Shown: positions 7,118 to 16,273, counted from the first letter of the stretch. The stretch: DNA of 64,000 bases from Spirochaetales bacterium (GCA_003252395.1 QKEL01000012.1:186001-250000); one strand, 5' to 3'. Numbers and translations: made by a program. The notes: generated from the letters alone by a model not told the origin.

Positions 7118-9081
7118 TTCGACGGTTCGTCCAGGTACAGATGGTTGCGGCGCACCCAGCCAAAGCCGTTCCAGAGTTTCTTCGCGAAACGCACGATCCA
7201 GTAATCCAGGCCCAGCACGCGTCCGGCCCCGCCCATGCACAGCACGGCGGCGAACACGAACCACAGCTGGTCCCAGGCGAACATGCCCGAAAGGGTAAAG
7301 ATCAGGCACATGCCGATACTGACCACGGCGGCGATCCAGGTAAAGGCGCCCCCGAAGAGGGCAAGGCCGATCAAGAGCTCGGTACCCACGACCATGGACT
7401 GGAAAATCTCGAACGGGATGTTCGCGAAAATGCCGTCCATGAAGGTGGTACGGAACCAGGTCGCGACCTTGCCGTTTATGGAGAATATGCTCTTGGTCAG
7501 GTCCAGGTAGGGGCCAAGGGCGCGCTGGGCCGCCTCTGCCGCGTTTTGGGCGACCTGGGACACGGTTTCAACCACTTCCTCGGAAGCCTGGGTTACCGCG
7601 TCCACCACAGCGGGCGCCGAATCGACGTAGTCGCCCGCCTCTTCCGAAGCCTCGGACACGGCGTCCACGACCGCGAGCGTCGCCTGGTGCACGTCGGGCG
7701 AGAACATCCACCCGGACTTGGAGCCCAAATCAAACCGGAGCCAGCCTTCGCCGATCTTGTTCACCGCTTCCATAATCCAGCTGAAGCCGAGCCAAAGGCG
7801 AATGGGAAGGAGCCAATAACCGCGGGTTTTATGCTCGATCATGCCGCCGATAACGGAGCGGCGCTCGTGAATGTCCAGGAATTCGTGCTTGAAGTATTCC
7901 CACACCTGATTAATGCCGGCGATGGTAAAGAGGTAATACATGTTGATCATGTGCTTCATCGCCATGGCGAAAAAGCCGCTGGTCTTGATTCCGCCGGCGT
8001 CGGCAACGCCGTACTTGCCGCCGATGGAAACCATGAATCCGTGGTAATTCGACTTAAAGGACTTTAGCTCGCCGCCGTCGAGGGTGGCGATTATGTTATG
8101 GGCGATCAATTCGCCGGTCTGATGCGCGGTTTCCACGATCTGGGGCAGGGGCTTCTCGTTCTCGATGAACCAGAGATTATCGCCGCCGATCCACACGCCG
8201 TCCTTTCCGGGGGCCTTGAGCTGCTCGTTGGCGAGCACGCGGTTCCGCTTGGCCTCGAAACCGAGGGCGCCGGCGAAACTGCAGCCGGAAACGCCGCAAG
8301 TCCAGATAAAGGTTTCCGCCTCGACGACGGAACCGTCCTTGAGTTTAACCACTCCGGGCTCGGCCGCGACGATGGGGGCGCCGAGCATTATCTCGCAGTT
8401 TTTCTTCGCCAGGTATTTCTTGGCCTTGAGGCGCTGGGGCTCGGCGAGCATGGCGAGAATGTCGGGCATGGCCTCGATAACGAGGGTACGAACCTCGCTC
8501 TTGGGGATATGGTGGCGCTCGCACATGGTATCGCGGAGTTCCAGGAGCTCGCCCACCATTTCTATGCCGGTAAAGCCGGCGCCGGCAACGACGAACGTGA
8601 GGAGTTTTTTCCGCATAACGGGGTCTGGTTCGGCGGCGGCGCGCGCCCAGGTGTTCTCCAGGTGATGTCGAATGCGCATGGCGTCGTCAAACGACCAGAG
8701 GGTAAGGGAGTTGTCCCGCACGCTATCCATGCCGAAAAAGTCCGGTTGGGCGCCCGTGCCGATAACAATCTGATCGTATTCGATCTCGGAACCGGTAAGA
8801 ACCGCTTTTTTCGCGTCGAAATCGATGGACTTGACGGTGTCTACGACCACGCGAACCTTGGTTCCCCCGAAAATCTTCCGGAAGGAAACCTGTACCGATT
8901 CGGGCTCGGTTCTCATGCCGGCCACTTCATGAAGCTCGGTCATTAGGGTATGGAAGGGGTTTTTATCTACGAGAACGATTTCCCGATCTTTGTTCTTTCG
9001 ATATTTCTTTTCAAGGGTTTTCGCGACGCTGACACCCGCATAGCCGCCTCCGACTATGAGGATTCGCTTCATATTTGGCAT
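7114..9081 (-). CDS. NDH-2-like FAD oxidoreductase fused to a DoxX-like membrane region
   Basis: The first 400 residues resemble type II NADH dehydrogenases: an FAD Rossmann motif GGGYAG at 11-16, a second nucleotide fold GAGFTG at 167-172, and a C-terminal FAD contact IGGDN at 298-302. Residues about 425-445 and 560-625 are hydrophobic helices with a DoxX-like pattern (IRLWLGFSWIMEAVNKI). Between them is an Ala/Val/Glu-rich segment holding two near-identical 11-residue units, VVDAVSEASEE (471-481) and VVDAVTQASEE (492-502). Total length is 655 residues, far longer than NDH-2 alone. GGAGG stands 5 nt before the ATG. Probably a membrane NADH oxidase with a quinone or oxygen-protective role; the substrate is unknown. 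Confidence 0.82.
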   Translation of the reverse strand: MPNMKRILIVGGGYAGVSVAKTLEKKYRKNKDREIVLVDKNPFHTLMTELHEVAGMRTEPESVQVSFRKIFGGTKVRVVVDTVKSIDFDAKKAVLTGSEIEYDQIVIGTGAQPDFFGMDSVRDNSLTLWSFDDAMRIRHHLENTWARAAAEPDPVMRKKLLTFVVAGAGFTGIEMVGELLELRDTMCERHHIPKSEVRTLVIEAMPDILAMLAEPQRLKAKKYLAKKNCEIMLGAPIVAAEPGVVKLKDGSVVEAETFIWTCGVSGCSFAGALGFEAKRNRVLANEQLKAPGKDGVWIGGDNLWFIENEKPLPQIVETAHQTGELIAHNIIATLDGGELKSFKSNYHGFMVSIGGKYGVADAGGIKTSGFFAMAMKHMINMYYLFTIAGINQVWEYFKHEFLDIHERRSVIGGMIEHKTRGYWLLPIRLWLGFSWIMEAVNKIGEGWLRFDLGSKSGWMFSPDVHQATLAVVDAVSEASEEAGDYVDSAPAVVDAVTQASEEVVETVSQVAQNAAEAAQRALGPYLDLTKSIFSINGKVATWFRTTFMDGIFANIPFEIFQSMVVGTELLIGLALFGGAFTWIAAVVSIGMCLIFTLSGMFAWDQLWFVFAAVLCMGGAGRVLGLDYWIVRFAKKLWNGFGWVRRNHLYLDEPSK

Positions 9082-9099
9082 GAATGCCTCCGAAATGAG

Positions 9100-9141
9100 A
9101 TTATATTGAAAGTTTACTGGTTGACATGACCCCCTGTCAAC
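9100..9141 (-). promoter_or_regulatory. Promoter region and inverted repeat before the NDH-2-like gene
   Basis: A minus-strand TATAAT is at 9105-9100, 18 nt upstream of the start codon. Just upstream, GTTGACA (9120-9126) and TGTCAAC (9135-9141) form a perfect 7-bp inverted repeat with an 8-nt spacer, overlapping where the -35 box should be. The -35 itself is poor (about ATGTCA at 16 nt spacing), which would suit a regulated promoter. The regulator is unknown. Confidence 0.4.
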
Positions 9142-9200
9142 GTTTAACCGTCCAAAAAAGCTCTAAAACCCATCGGCATTGTCGTATATAATAAATGTTT

Positions 9201-9229
9201 TTGACGCTTCCTCCGGTATTTGTTACACT
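9201..9229 (+). promoter_or_regulatory. Predicted promoter of the FSPNGDG-repeat gene
   Basis: TTGACG (9201-9206), a 17-nt spacer and TACACT (9224-9229) predict a start near 9236, giving a leader of about 128 nt. The leader contains a short GC-rich hairpin (arms 9329-9334 and 9339-9344) just before the Shine-Dalgarno. The remainder of 9082-9363 shows no gene. Confidence 0.55.
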
Positions 9230-9363
9230 GAACGAAGAAAATTCGTGAAGTAACAAAGCCAGTCGCTCTCTGTTTTAAGACATGAAACGAGTGCTATCAC
9301 AAAAGAACCCAAGGCACTACGCCAATGAGCCGACCTCGGTCGGCGACGTTTAAGGAGGACATC

Positions 9364-12300
9364 ATGAACGTCCGAATGCCCGTGCTTTTCACCGCGCTCT
9401 TGCTGTGCGCGGGAATCGTTGTAGCCTATAATCCGCCGGCCGGAGGAGAAAACGCGACAACGTTGCTGTCGCCGGACATGCTCGCCGGAACGGCAAGCGT
9501 CGCCGGGGGGCCCTTCGGCGCTACCTTGCCCGGAGAGCTTTCGGCGAACCCCGCCCTTGCCGCCGGGGAGCAGCGCATTACGTTAGACGCCTCCTATGCC
9601 GCCCTGGCGGGAACCGGGGACGAATCGGGATTGGGGCACGCCCTCACCCTTGGAGGCATTTACCCTACCCGCTGGACCGTTCTCGGGGCGAGTCTCGGCT
9701 TCCTTACGTCGCCCTTTGACGCCGTTCCCCTGGGAACGTCGGGTTCGGCCCGCTTCAGCGCCTCTAAGGACCTGACCGACCGGCTGTACGTGGGCGCGGG
9801 GCTTGCCGCGTCGGCGGGCACCGGTTGGGGCGTCGCGGGCGACTTAGGGATACTGTATCTGCGCGGAGACCTGGGATTCCTGAAAAACGCCCGGTTCGGC
9901 GCCGCGTTCACCGGTCTCGGCCTGCCCTTCGCGCCGGGAACCGAAGGAATCAACGGGGGCACCGCCTCCGGCTATCCTTCCATGATAACCCCGCGGGTCG
10001 GTATCGCGGGCACCATGATCGACTCCGCCGCGGTAAAACTCGGCATGACCGCCGACCTTTCCGCGCCCACCTTCCAGAATCTCGTGTTCGATACCGGCCT
10101 TGAGGCGGTGGTCAAAGACGTTTTGACCATTCGGGCGGGATGGAACTTTAACCTGGTAGAGACCTTAAAATCGGCTCAGTCCTACCTCCCCTCCGTGGGC
10201 GTCGGCGTAAAGCTCAAGCTCAATTCCCCGCAGGAAGACTCCTTCCTGGCCAGAAACGGCTGGGGACAGAGCGAAATGACTCCCTCTGTGGGCGCGAAGC
10301 CCCTTCCCGGAGACGTGTGGGCGGTGGGCGCCGGCGTTAACGTGAAGCTCGGGGTAATCGACAATACCCCCCCCGCCATTACGGTAACCTATCCCGAACC
10401 CGTGTATATATCTCCCAATAACGACGGCGTTCAGGACGCTCTGGAGTTCCCCGTAAAGATCGAGGATTCCCGGTACGTGCTCGCCTGGTCCTTCGTGGTG
10501 GAAGACGCCTCCGGCAACGTGGTACGCACGATCGCCAACAAGGAAACCCGCCCCGAAATGCAGGACCTGAAATCGTTCTGGACCTTGCTGAAAAAAAAGA
10601 AGGAAGGGATCGCCCTTCCGGAATCCCTACGCTGGGACGGAATAATGGATTCCGGCGAGGTTGCCCCCGACGGCGCCTATCTCTTCTCGGTTAACGCCGA
10701 AGACGACAACGGGAACCGGGGCTCCACCGAGAAATTCACCGTTTACCTGGACAATACGGCGCCCACGGTAACCGTCACGCCGCCTTCCGGCGCCAACGCC
10801 ATGATTTTCAGTCCCGACGGAGACGGCAACAAGGACAGCTTCACCGTCGCGCAAACCTCTTCCAACGAAGACCTGTGGACGGGCGTGATAACCAACGCCG
10901 CCGGCGCGGTCATGAGGACCGAGGAAACCAAGTCTTCCGCCCTGTCGAATTTCACCTGGAACGGCAAGAACGATACCGGTGCCCTCGTGGCCGACGGCGT
11001 GTACGCCTATCGGGTTACCGCCACGGACCGCGCGGGAAATACCGCCGAGGCGAAAATCGACAATATTATCCTCGATACGGAAAAGCCCTCCATCAACGTG
11101 AGCATCGACATAAACGCCTTCTCCCCGAACGGCGATAAGGTCAAGGACACCGTTACCCTGACTCCCAGCGTACCCGTGACGACCGGTCTGATCGGCTGGA
11201 ACGTAACGGTGGCCGGGCGCGACGGTACCGCGATCCGGCGCTGGTCCGGCACGGGCAGCCCCAAGGCGATACCCTTCGACGGCCTTGACGACTCGGGCAA
11301 CCGCGCCCGGGAAGGCGACTATCAGGCCATCATTTCGGCTACCTACATCAACGGTTTCGCCCCGGTGGCAAAATCGCCCTTCTTCACCCTGGACGTAACG
11401 CCCCCCGAGGCGAGCGCCATCGCCTCAGGCCCCATATTCTCGCCCGTCGGCGACGGGAAGCTGGACACGGTTACCTTTACCCAGTCCGGATCGAACGAAC
11501 CGGCATGGACGGGGGAAATCTACGCCCTGGACGCGTCGGGAACGCCCGCCGGTAAGGCCGTGCGGACCTGGCAGTTCGGTCAGGTGCCCGACACCTCGGT
11601 TACCTGGGACGGCCGCGACGATTCGGGCAAGCTCGCCGGCGACGGCCGCTACGGTTACGTGGTGAAGAGCCTCGACAAGGCGGGCAATTCCGGCGCCTCG
11701 GCCGTGGCCATGGTGGAACTGAATACCGAAAAGGCCGACCTGATCCTTCAGGAAAACCTGACCGCCTTCTCGCCCAACGGCGACGGCGTCAAGGATACCA
11801 TTACCTTCACGCCCATCCTGAAGGCGGCCACCGCGGTTTCCGCCTGGAAACTGACGGTAAGCGACGTTTCCGGCGCCGTAATGCGTACCTGGAACGGCAC
11901 GGGCAAGGTTCCCGCCACCATTACCTGGAACGGCACGGGAGACCCCGCGGCGGGAGCCGCCACCGGTACCAGGATACCCGACGGCGCCTACCGGGCGGCG
12001 TTGGAGGTAACCCTGGTGAACCAGCAAACCTCGCGTTCCCAGGCCCCGGACTTCGAGATCGACACGGTCTACCCGACCATCGAGATTTCGGCGCCCTATC
12101 TGATATTCTCGCCCAACGGCGACGGACGCAGGGACGACCTGCCCATAACGCTCCGGTCCTCGAAGGAAGACCTGTGGACCCTCTCCGTCGCGCAACCCGG
12201 CAAGGCCGCGGTCCGACAGCTCCGCTGGAACGGCAACGCGGAAAGCTTCGCCTGGGACGCCACCGACGATTCGGGCAACAAGGTAGCCGACGGCGCGTAC

Positions 12301-13431
12301 GCACTCACGGTCGCCAGCGAGGACAAGGCCGGAAACCGCGTATCCCAGCAGCTTACCGGAATATCAGTCGATTCCCGCACGCCCAAGGCGTACCTTACCG
12401 CCAGCCTCGCGGCGTTCTCGCCCAACGGCGACGGCATTAAGGACACCCAGCAATTCAGCATCGTCACTAGCGTGACCGAGGGGCTTGAATCGTGGTCCCT
12501 TTCCATAAAGCCGGAAGGTTCCGCCTCGGCGGTGAAGGCCTGGAGCTCGGCCGACAGCGCCGCCCTGCCCGCCTCGGTAAACTGGGACGGCAAAACCGCC
12601 ACGGGTTCGAAGGCGCAGGGGAAGTATTCGGCCGAACTGAAACTCGCCTACGTTAAGGGCGACCAGGTAACCGTTTCCACCCCGGTTTTCCTTTCCAACG
12701 CCATCGCGCCGGAACTGGGCGTACGGCTGAGCCCGAAATACTTCAGCCCCGACAACGACGGCATCGAGGACGAACTGACCATCGCCCTTTCCGCCCGTTC
12801 CGCCTCCCCGTTCACGGACTGGTCCTTCGAGATTCGCGAGCCCGAGGGAACCAGCGGCAACGTCTTCTGGAAAACGGGCGGCTCCGGAACCATCACCGAC
12901 CAGATTATCTGGGACGGACGCTCGGCCAAGGGCGAATTGGTGCAGGCCGCGACCGACTATCCGTTCACCTTCACCGTTCGCGACGACGTGGGGCAAACCT
13001 CGGTAGTCAAGGGCTACATTCCCGTGGACGTACTCGTGATTAGGGACGGGGACCGGCTGAAAATCGCGGTACCCTCGATTATCTTCCGAAAGGACGCCGC
13101 GGACTTTAACGGGCTGGATTCGGGAGTAGTGGACAAGAACGTGCAGGTGCTTCGCCGCATCGCGGAGATCCTGAACAAGTTCAAGGACTACAAGATCCAG
13201 ATCGAAGGACACGCCAACAACGTGACCGGAACGCAAAAGGAAGAGGATACGGAACTCATTCCCCTTTCCCTGAAGCGGGCCGACGCGGTTAGGGACTTCC
13301 TTATCCGAAACGGGGTAGACTCGGGACGCCTTACCACGGTGGGTATGGGAGGCACCCGGCCGGTAGCCCAGCGGAGCGACCAGGAGAACTGGTGGAAAAA
13401 CCGCAGGGTCGAGTTCATTCTGATTAAGTAA
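9364..13431 (+). CDS. Large envelope protein with FlgD-Ig-like repeats and OmpA-like C-terminus
   Basis: The start is the ATG at 9364, behind TAAGGAGGACATC; an upstream in-frame ATG at 9325 lacks a ribosome site. The 1,355-residue product has a signal peptide (cleavage near VVA-YN), then about 320 residues of Gly/Ala-rich probable beta-barrel. Eight Ig-like units follow, each opening with an FSPNGDG-type loop (codons near 10408, 10807, 11119, 11437, 11767, 12106, 12415 and 12742, spaced about 310-400 nt). The last 120 residues are OmpA-like (IQIEGHANN, LSLKRADAVRDFL, NRRVEF), predicted to grip peptidoglycan. It likely spans outer membrane to cell wall. It stands alone, with its own promoter and terminator. 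Confidence 0.85.
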   Translation: MNVRMPVLFTALLLCAGIVVAYNPPAGGENATTLLSPDMLAGTASVAGGPFGATLPGELSANPALAAGEQRITLDASYAALAGTGDESGLGHALTLGGIYPTRWTVLGASLGFLTSPFDAVPLGTSGSARFSASKDLTDRLYVGAGLAASAGTGWGVAGDLGILYLRGDLGFLKNARFGAAFTGLGLPFAPGTEGINGGTASGYPSMITPRVGIAGTMIDSAAVKLGMTADLSAPTFQNLVFDTGLEAVVKDVLTIRAGWNFNLVETLKSAQSYLPSVGVGVKLKLNSPQEDSFLARNGWGQSEMTPSVGAKPLPGDVWAVGAGVNVKLGVIDNTPPAITVTYPEPVYISPNNDGVQDALEFPVKIEDSRYVLAWSFVVEDASGNVVRTIANKETRPEMQDLKSFWTLLKKKKEGIALPESLRWDGIMDSGEVAPDGAYLFSVNAEDDNGNRGSTEKFTVYLDNTAPTVTVTPPSGANAMIFSPDGDGNKDSFTVAQTSSNEDLWTGVITNAAGAVMRTEETKSSALSNFTWNGKNDTGALVADGVYAYRVTATDRAGNTAEAKIDNIILDTEKPSINVSIDINAFSPNGDKVKDTVTLTPSVPVTTGLIGWNVTVAGRDGTAIRRWSGTGSPKAIPFDGLDDSGNRAREGDYQAIISATYINGFAPVAKSPFFTLDVTPPEASAIASGPIFSPVGDGKLDTVTFTQSGSNEPAWTGEIYALDASGTPAGKAVRTWQFGQVPDTSVTWDGRDDSGKLAGDGRYGYVVKSLDKAGNSGASAVAMVELNTEKADLILQENLTAFSPNGDGVKDTITFTPILKAATAVSAWKLTVSDVSGAVMRTWNGTGKVPATITWNGTGDPAAGAATGTRIPDGAYRAALEVTLVNQQTSRSQAPDFEIDTVYPTIEISAPYLIFSPNGDGRRDDLPITLRSSKEDLWTLSVAQPGKAAVRQLRWNGNAESFAWDATDDSGNKVADGAYALTVASEDKAGNRVSQQLTGISVDSRTPKAYLTASLAAFSPNGDGIKDTQQFSIVTSVTEGLESWSLSIKPEGSASAVKAWSSADSAALPASVNWDGKTATGSKAQGKYSAELKLAYVKGDQVTVSTPVFLSNAIAPELGVRLSPKYFSPDNDGIEDELTIALSARSASPFTDWSFEIREPEGTSGNVFWKTGGSGTITDQIIWDGRSAKGELVQAATDYPFTFTVRDDVGQTSVVKGYIPVDVLVIRDGDRLKIAVPSIIFRKDAADFNGLDSGVVDKNVQVLRRIAEILNKFKDYKIQIEGHANNVTGTQKEEDTELIPLSLKRADAVRDFLIRNGVDSGRLTTVGMGGTRPVAQRSDQENWWKNRRVEFILIK

Positions 13432-13444
13432 CGAAGAAGCAAAG

Positions 13445-13482
13445 GCCCCCGGACGGCATGACCGCCCGGGGGCTTTTTTTTT
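13445..13482 (+). terminator. Rho-independent terminator
   Basis: GCCCCCGG (13445-13452) pairs with CCGGGGGC (13466-13473), followed by nine T residues. It lies 13 nt after the stop of the FSPNGDG-repeat gene. Confidence 0.9.
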
Positions 13483-13523
13483 CTTCGGAGGCGAGAGCGC
13501 GGCCCGGTATCGGTTCGGCGAAA

Positions 13524-15374
13524 TTATCGCGGGCGATGGGCCTTCAGGTAATCGGCGAATTCCGCGAACGGCAGGCTTTTGCTATAGAGCCATCCCTGGG
13601 CCAAGTCGCAGCCGCGCTCGGCGAGGTAACGGGCCTGATACGGGGTTTCCACGCCCTCCGCGGTGATCACGAGGCCCAAGGACTTGCCCATGGAGATAAT
13701 CGCGTCGATTACCGGCGATGTCTCGTATCCCTCTTTGCCCTCCTCAAGGGCCCGCACGAAGCTTTGGTCAATTTTCAGATCGTGCACCTTGAGCCGGTGC
13801 AGGTAGCTCAGGCTGGAATAGCCGGTCCCGAAATCGTCGATGGCCAAGTGAAATCCCAAAACGAGCAGGTTTTCCATATTGATCCTTATCCACGGATTGT
13901 CGTCGATTAAGGAACCCTCGGTTATCTCGAATTCGATTTGGGCGGGGGAAATCCCCGTTTCGCGAATCTCCCTATTGATAAAGGTCAGGAGCTCTTGGTC
14001 CTTCAGGTCCTGAATCGAGAGGTTTATGGCGATCAAGGCGGGGGCCTTACCGGCCGCGGCGACGAACGCGTGGCTTGAGATATCCTTAAATACCAGGCGA
14101 ATCATGGTACGGGTCAGCCTGCGGATGCTTCCGATCTCCTCGGCAAGCGCGATAAACTCGGCCGGAGACACGTTCCCGTATTCCGGGTGATTCCAGCGCA
14201 TGAGCACTTCCGCCCCGGAACAGGAACCGTCCGAAAGCCGGACCTTGGGCTGGTATTGGACGGAAAAACCCTCGGAAAAATCGCCTTTCACCAACCGATC
14301 GAACAGCCGATACCGATGCCGGTCCGCGTCGTGCTTGGTTCGGTCGAAGAAGATAAGCTCGTCGGGCATGGTCGCGTTACGGTCCAAGGTGGCAAGCACG
14401 TTTCCGATCAGATTCTCGGCCGAATCGGTATCCTCGGGAAAACGGGTGATCGCCACGGAACACAGGAGCACCACGGTCCGCCCGCCTACGGCGATGGGCC
14501 GGGTGAGTGAGGCGAGGAGCTCGCGGCAGGAAGAGTCGATGTCGAGGAATTCGTTGGTATCCAATGCCGCGAGAAAGACGGAACTTTGCCAACGGCTGGC
14601 TATTTCCACGTGGCTTCGCCAGTCTTGAACGCGCAGTCCCACCTCGCGCATGACCTGCTCGCAAAGGACCGGGTCTTCCATCGCGTAGATACGGTTATAA
14701 TTGAGTATGCGAAAGCCCACGACCGCGAAGCCTTCCTCCAGCCCCGTGGGCGAAGGCCGGGAAAGCCGGCCGCGAAGCCAGGACTCAAAGCGGAACCGCA
14801 GGGGCAAACCCGTTTCCAGGTCGATCTCCGCGAGCCGGCCGAGACGCGAGGTCAGGGCCTCAATGCGAAAATTGACCAGAAACACCGTGAACGCGGAGTA
14901 GACGATCAACGCGATCGTCTGAGAGGAGGCCCCGTTCAAGAGCAGCCGAACGGTCATGCCCGCGGCGCTGAAAAGGACAAGCGCCGTACCCCAGCCCACG
15001 CCGACGAGAAAGTACATGAGGGGAAACAGGGGCAGGGCGAACAAAAGGCCGAAACCGGTAAGGTCGCCGGGGTCGATCACGACGGACAGGAGCATAATGC
15101 CCATGGCAACGACGAGCGGAATCCGGGTAAGCCGATAATTTCCGGTTATGCGGTATACGGCATTGGCGCCCGCGAGGAAAGCGAGGAATAACAGCTGAAA
15201 AAGGAGCGAAAGGGAATGCGAATGCGCGACGGCGCGGTACAGGTTGTAGACGCCTCCCGCGACGCTGATCGCGTCGAAGGTTATAAGGGCGCTTACGCGC
15301 TGCCGATCGATGAAGCGTCCGGGCTCTAGGGGTATGCGTGGCCCGAACGGGGGTAAAAGGCGGTTACTGAACAC
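13524..15374 (-). CDS. Membrane EAL-domain c-di-GMP phosphodiesterase with degenerate GGDEF
   Basis: The 616-residue protein has an N-terminal membrane region of about five or six helices, then a GGDEF-like fold whose active-site loop is lost (SSVFLAALDT in its place). A C-terminal EAL domain follows. The signature is EVL rather than EAL (GAEVLMRWNHPE). The other catalytic or metal positions look intact: INLS, EITEG, IDDFGTGYSSL, LKIDQSF, AEGVET and AQGWLYSKSLP. It should hydrolyse c-di-GMP to pGpG, with the degenerate GGDEF acting as a regulatory domain. The start is GTG at 15374 in a leaderless-type arrangement. No motility or c-di-GMP gene is adjacent. Confidence 0.88.
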   Translation of the reverse strand: MFSNRLLPPFGPRIPLEPGRFIDRQRVSALITFDAISVAGGVYNLYRAVAHSHSLSLLFQLLFLAFLAGANAVYRITGNYRLTRIPLVVAMGIMLLSVVIDPGDLTGFGLLFALPLFPLMYFLVGVGWGTALVLFSAAGMTVRLLLNGASSQTIALIVYSAFTVFLVNFRIEALTSRLGRLAEIDLETGLPLRFRFESWLRGRLSRPSPTGLEEGFAVVGFRILNYNRIYAMEDPVLCEQVMREVGLRVQDWRSHVEIASRWQSSVFLAALDTNEFLDIDSSCRELLASLTRPIAVGGRTVVLLCSVAITRFPEDTDSAENLIGNVLATLDRNATMPDELIFFDRTKHDADRHRYRLFDRLVKGDFSEGFSVQYQPKVRLSDGSCSGAEVLMRWNHPEYGNVSPAEFIALAEEIGSIRRLTRTMIRLVFKDISSHAFVAAAGKAPALIAINLSIQDLKDQELLTFINREIRETGISPAQIEFEITEGSLIDDNPWIRINMENLLVLGFHLAIDDFGTGYSSLSYLHRLKVHDLKIDQSFVRALEEGKEGYETSPVIDAIISMGKSLGLVITAEGVETPYQARYLAERGCDLAQGWLYSKSLPFAEFADYLKAHRPR

Positions 15375-15380
15375 GATTTG

Positions 15381-15409
15381 AGCATAAGCCTCCGCTCGCG
15401 GGTTTGCAA
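15381..15409 (-). promoter_or_regulatory. Predicted leaderless promoter of the EAL gene
   Basis: On the minus strand TTGCAA (15409-15404), a 17-nt spacer and TATGCT (15386-15381) end 6 nt before the GTG at 15374. A GGAGG sits inside the promoter spacer, too far from the GTG (14 nt) and probably not transcribed, so it would be a false Shine-Dalgarno. Confidence 0.5.
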
Positions 15410-15429
15410 TGATCCCGTGCCCGTTTTTT

Positions 15430-16206
15430 TTACTTTCGGGCCACCAGAACCATGGTCCGGGCCTTCTCGTTATACGGGGAGAAATCGAAATCGCCGTATA
15501 TTTCCACCGAGGAAAAGCCCGAGGCGAGCATGAGCCGCTTGAGTTCCACGGCGGAATACAGTCGTTGCACGAACACGTGGTCGATCTTCCTGCCGTTTTC
15601 GTCGATCAGCATCCAACGCGAGCGTAAGCCCTCCCAGGCGCCCACCACCGAAAACTCGGTAAGGACCGTGAAGCCGCCGCGTTCGAACCACTCCCCTTCG
15701 GTAAAGTCCCGTACGGCGATCTCCCGGCCGGTCATCTCCAATATGAACCATCCGGAACCTTTCAACGAAGCGGCGATGTTTTTCAGTATCTGCAGGTCTT
15801 CCTCGATGGTGTCGCAGTATCCGAAGCTCGTGTACAGGCTAACCGCCGCGTCAAAGGCGCCGGGCCGGGAAAACGTGCGCAGGTCGGCCTGCTCCAGGTC
15901 GAGCGTTACGCCCTCGTCCTGGGCGCTTTCAAGGGCGGCGTTCAGGAAGGGCCGGATCAGGTCCACGCCGGTCACCCTCGCGCCCCGCGCGGCAAGCTCC
16001 ACGGCGATCCGCCCCGGCCCGCAGCCGGCGTCCAGAATGGCGGGGGAGGAGCGCTCGCGCCCGCTTTCCTGGCTCGCGCCGATGATGCGCAAAACCCCTT
16101 CCGCGACGGTCGGGGCCTCCGCCCACCGTTGGGCGTCGAAAAGCACGGGCGAATATTGCGCCCAAAAGGTTTCGTTTTCGAACCAGTCTTTCTTTTTTTC
16201 GCTCAT
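15430..16206 (-). CDS. Class I SAM-dependent methyltransferase
   Basis: The 258-residue product (ATG at 16206, GGGAG 5 nt upstream; an in-frame GTG at 16212 is possible) has a Rossmann-type SAM-binding fold. Motif I is [16 protein letters not shown], an acidic motif II is VTGVDL, and a motif IV-like stretch is [13 protein letters not shown]. It resembles small-molecule or lipid methyltransferases of the Methyltransf_25 type. The substrate cannot be assigned. It is transcribed divergently from ackA. Confidence 0.8.
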   Translation of the reverse strand: MSEKKKDWFENETFWAQYSPVLFDAQRWAEAPTVAEGVLRIIGASQESGRERSSPAILDAGCGPGRIAVELAARGARVTGVDLIRPFLNAALESAQDEGVTLDLEQADLRTFSRPGAFDAAVSLYTSFGYCDTIEEDLQILKNIAASLKGSGWFILEMTGREIAVRDFTEGEWFERGGFTVLTEFSVVGAWEGLRSRWMLIDENGRKIDHVFVQRLYSAVELKRLMLASGFSSVEIYGDFDFSPYNEKARTMVLVARK

Positions 16207-16243
16207 AATCACTCCCGTCGCCCGGCGCGCGTATCCGGGTCGC

Positions 16244-16273
16244 TTGAAAAGTATACCATATTCGCCATATACT
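16244..16273 (+). promoter_or_regulatory. Predicted ackA promoter
   Basis: TTGAAA (16244-16249), an 18-nt spacer and TATACT (16268-16273) would start transcription near 16280, leaving a leader of about 40 nt that carries AAGGAG before the ackA start. Confidence 0.45.
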
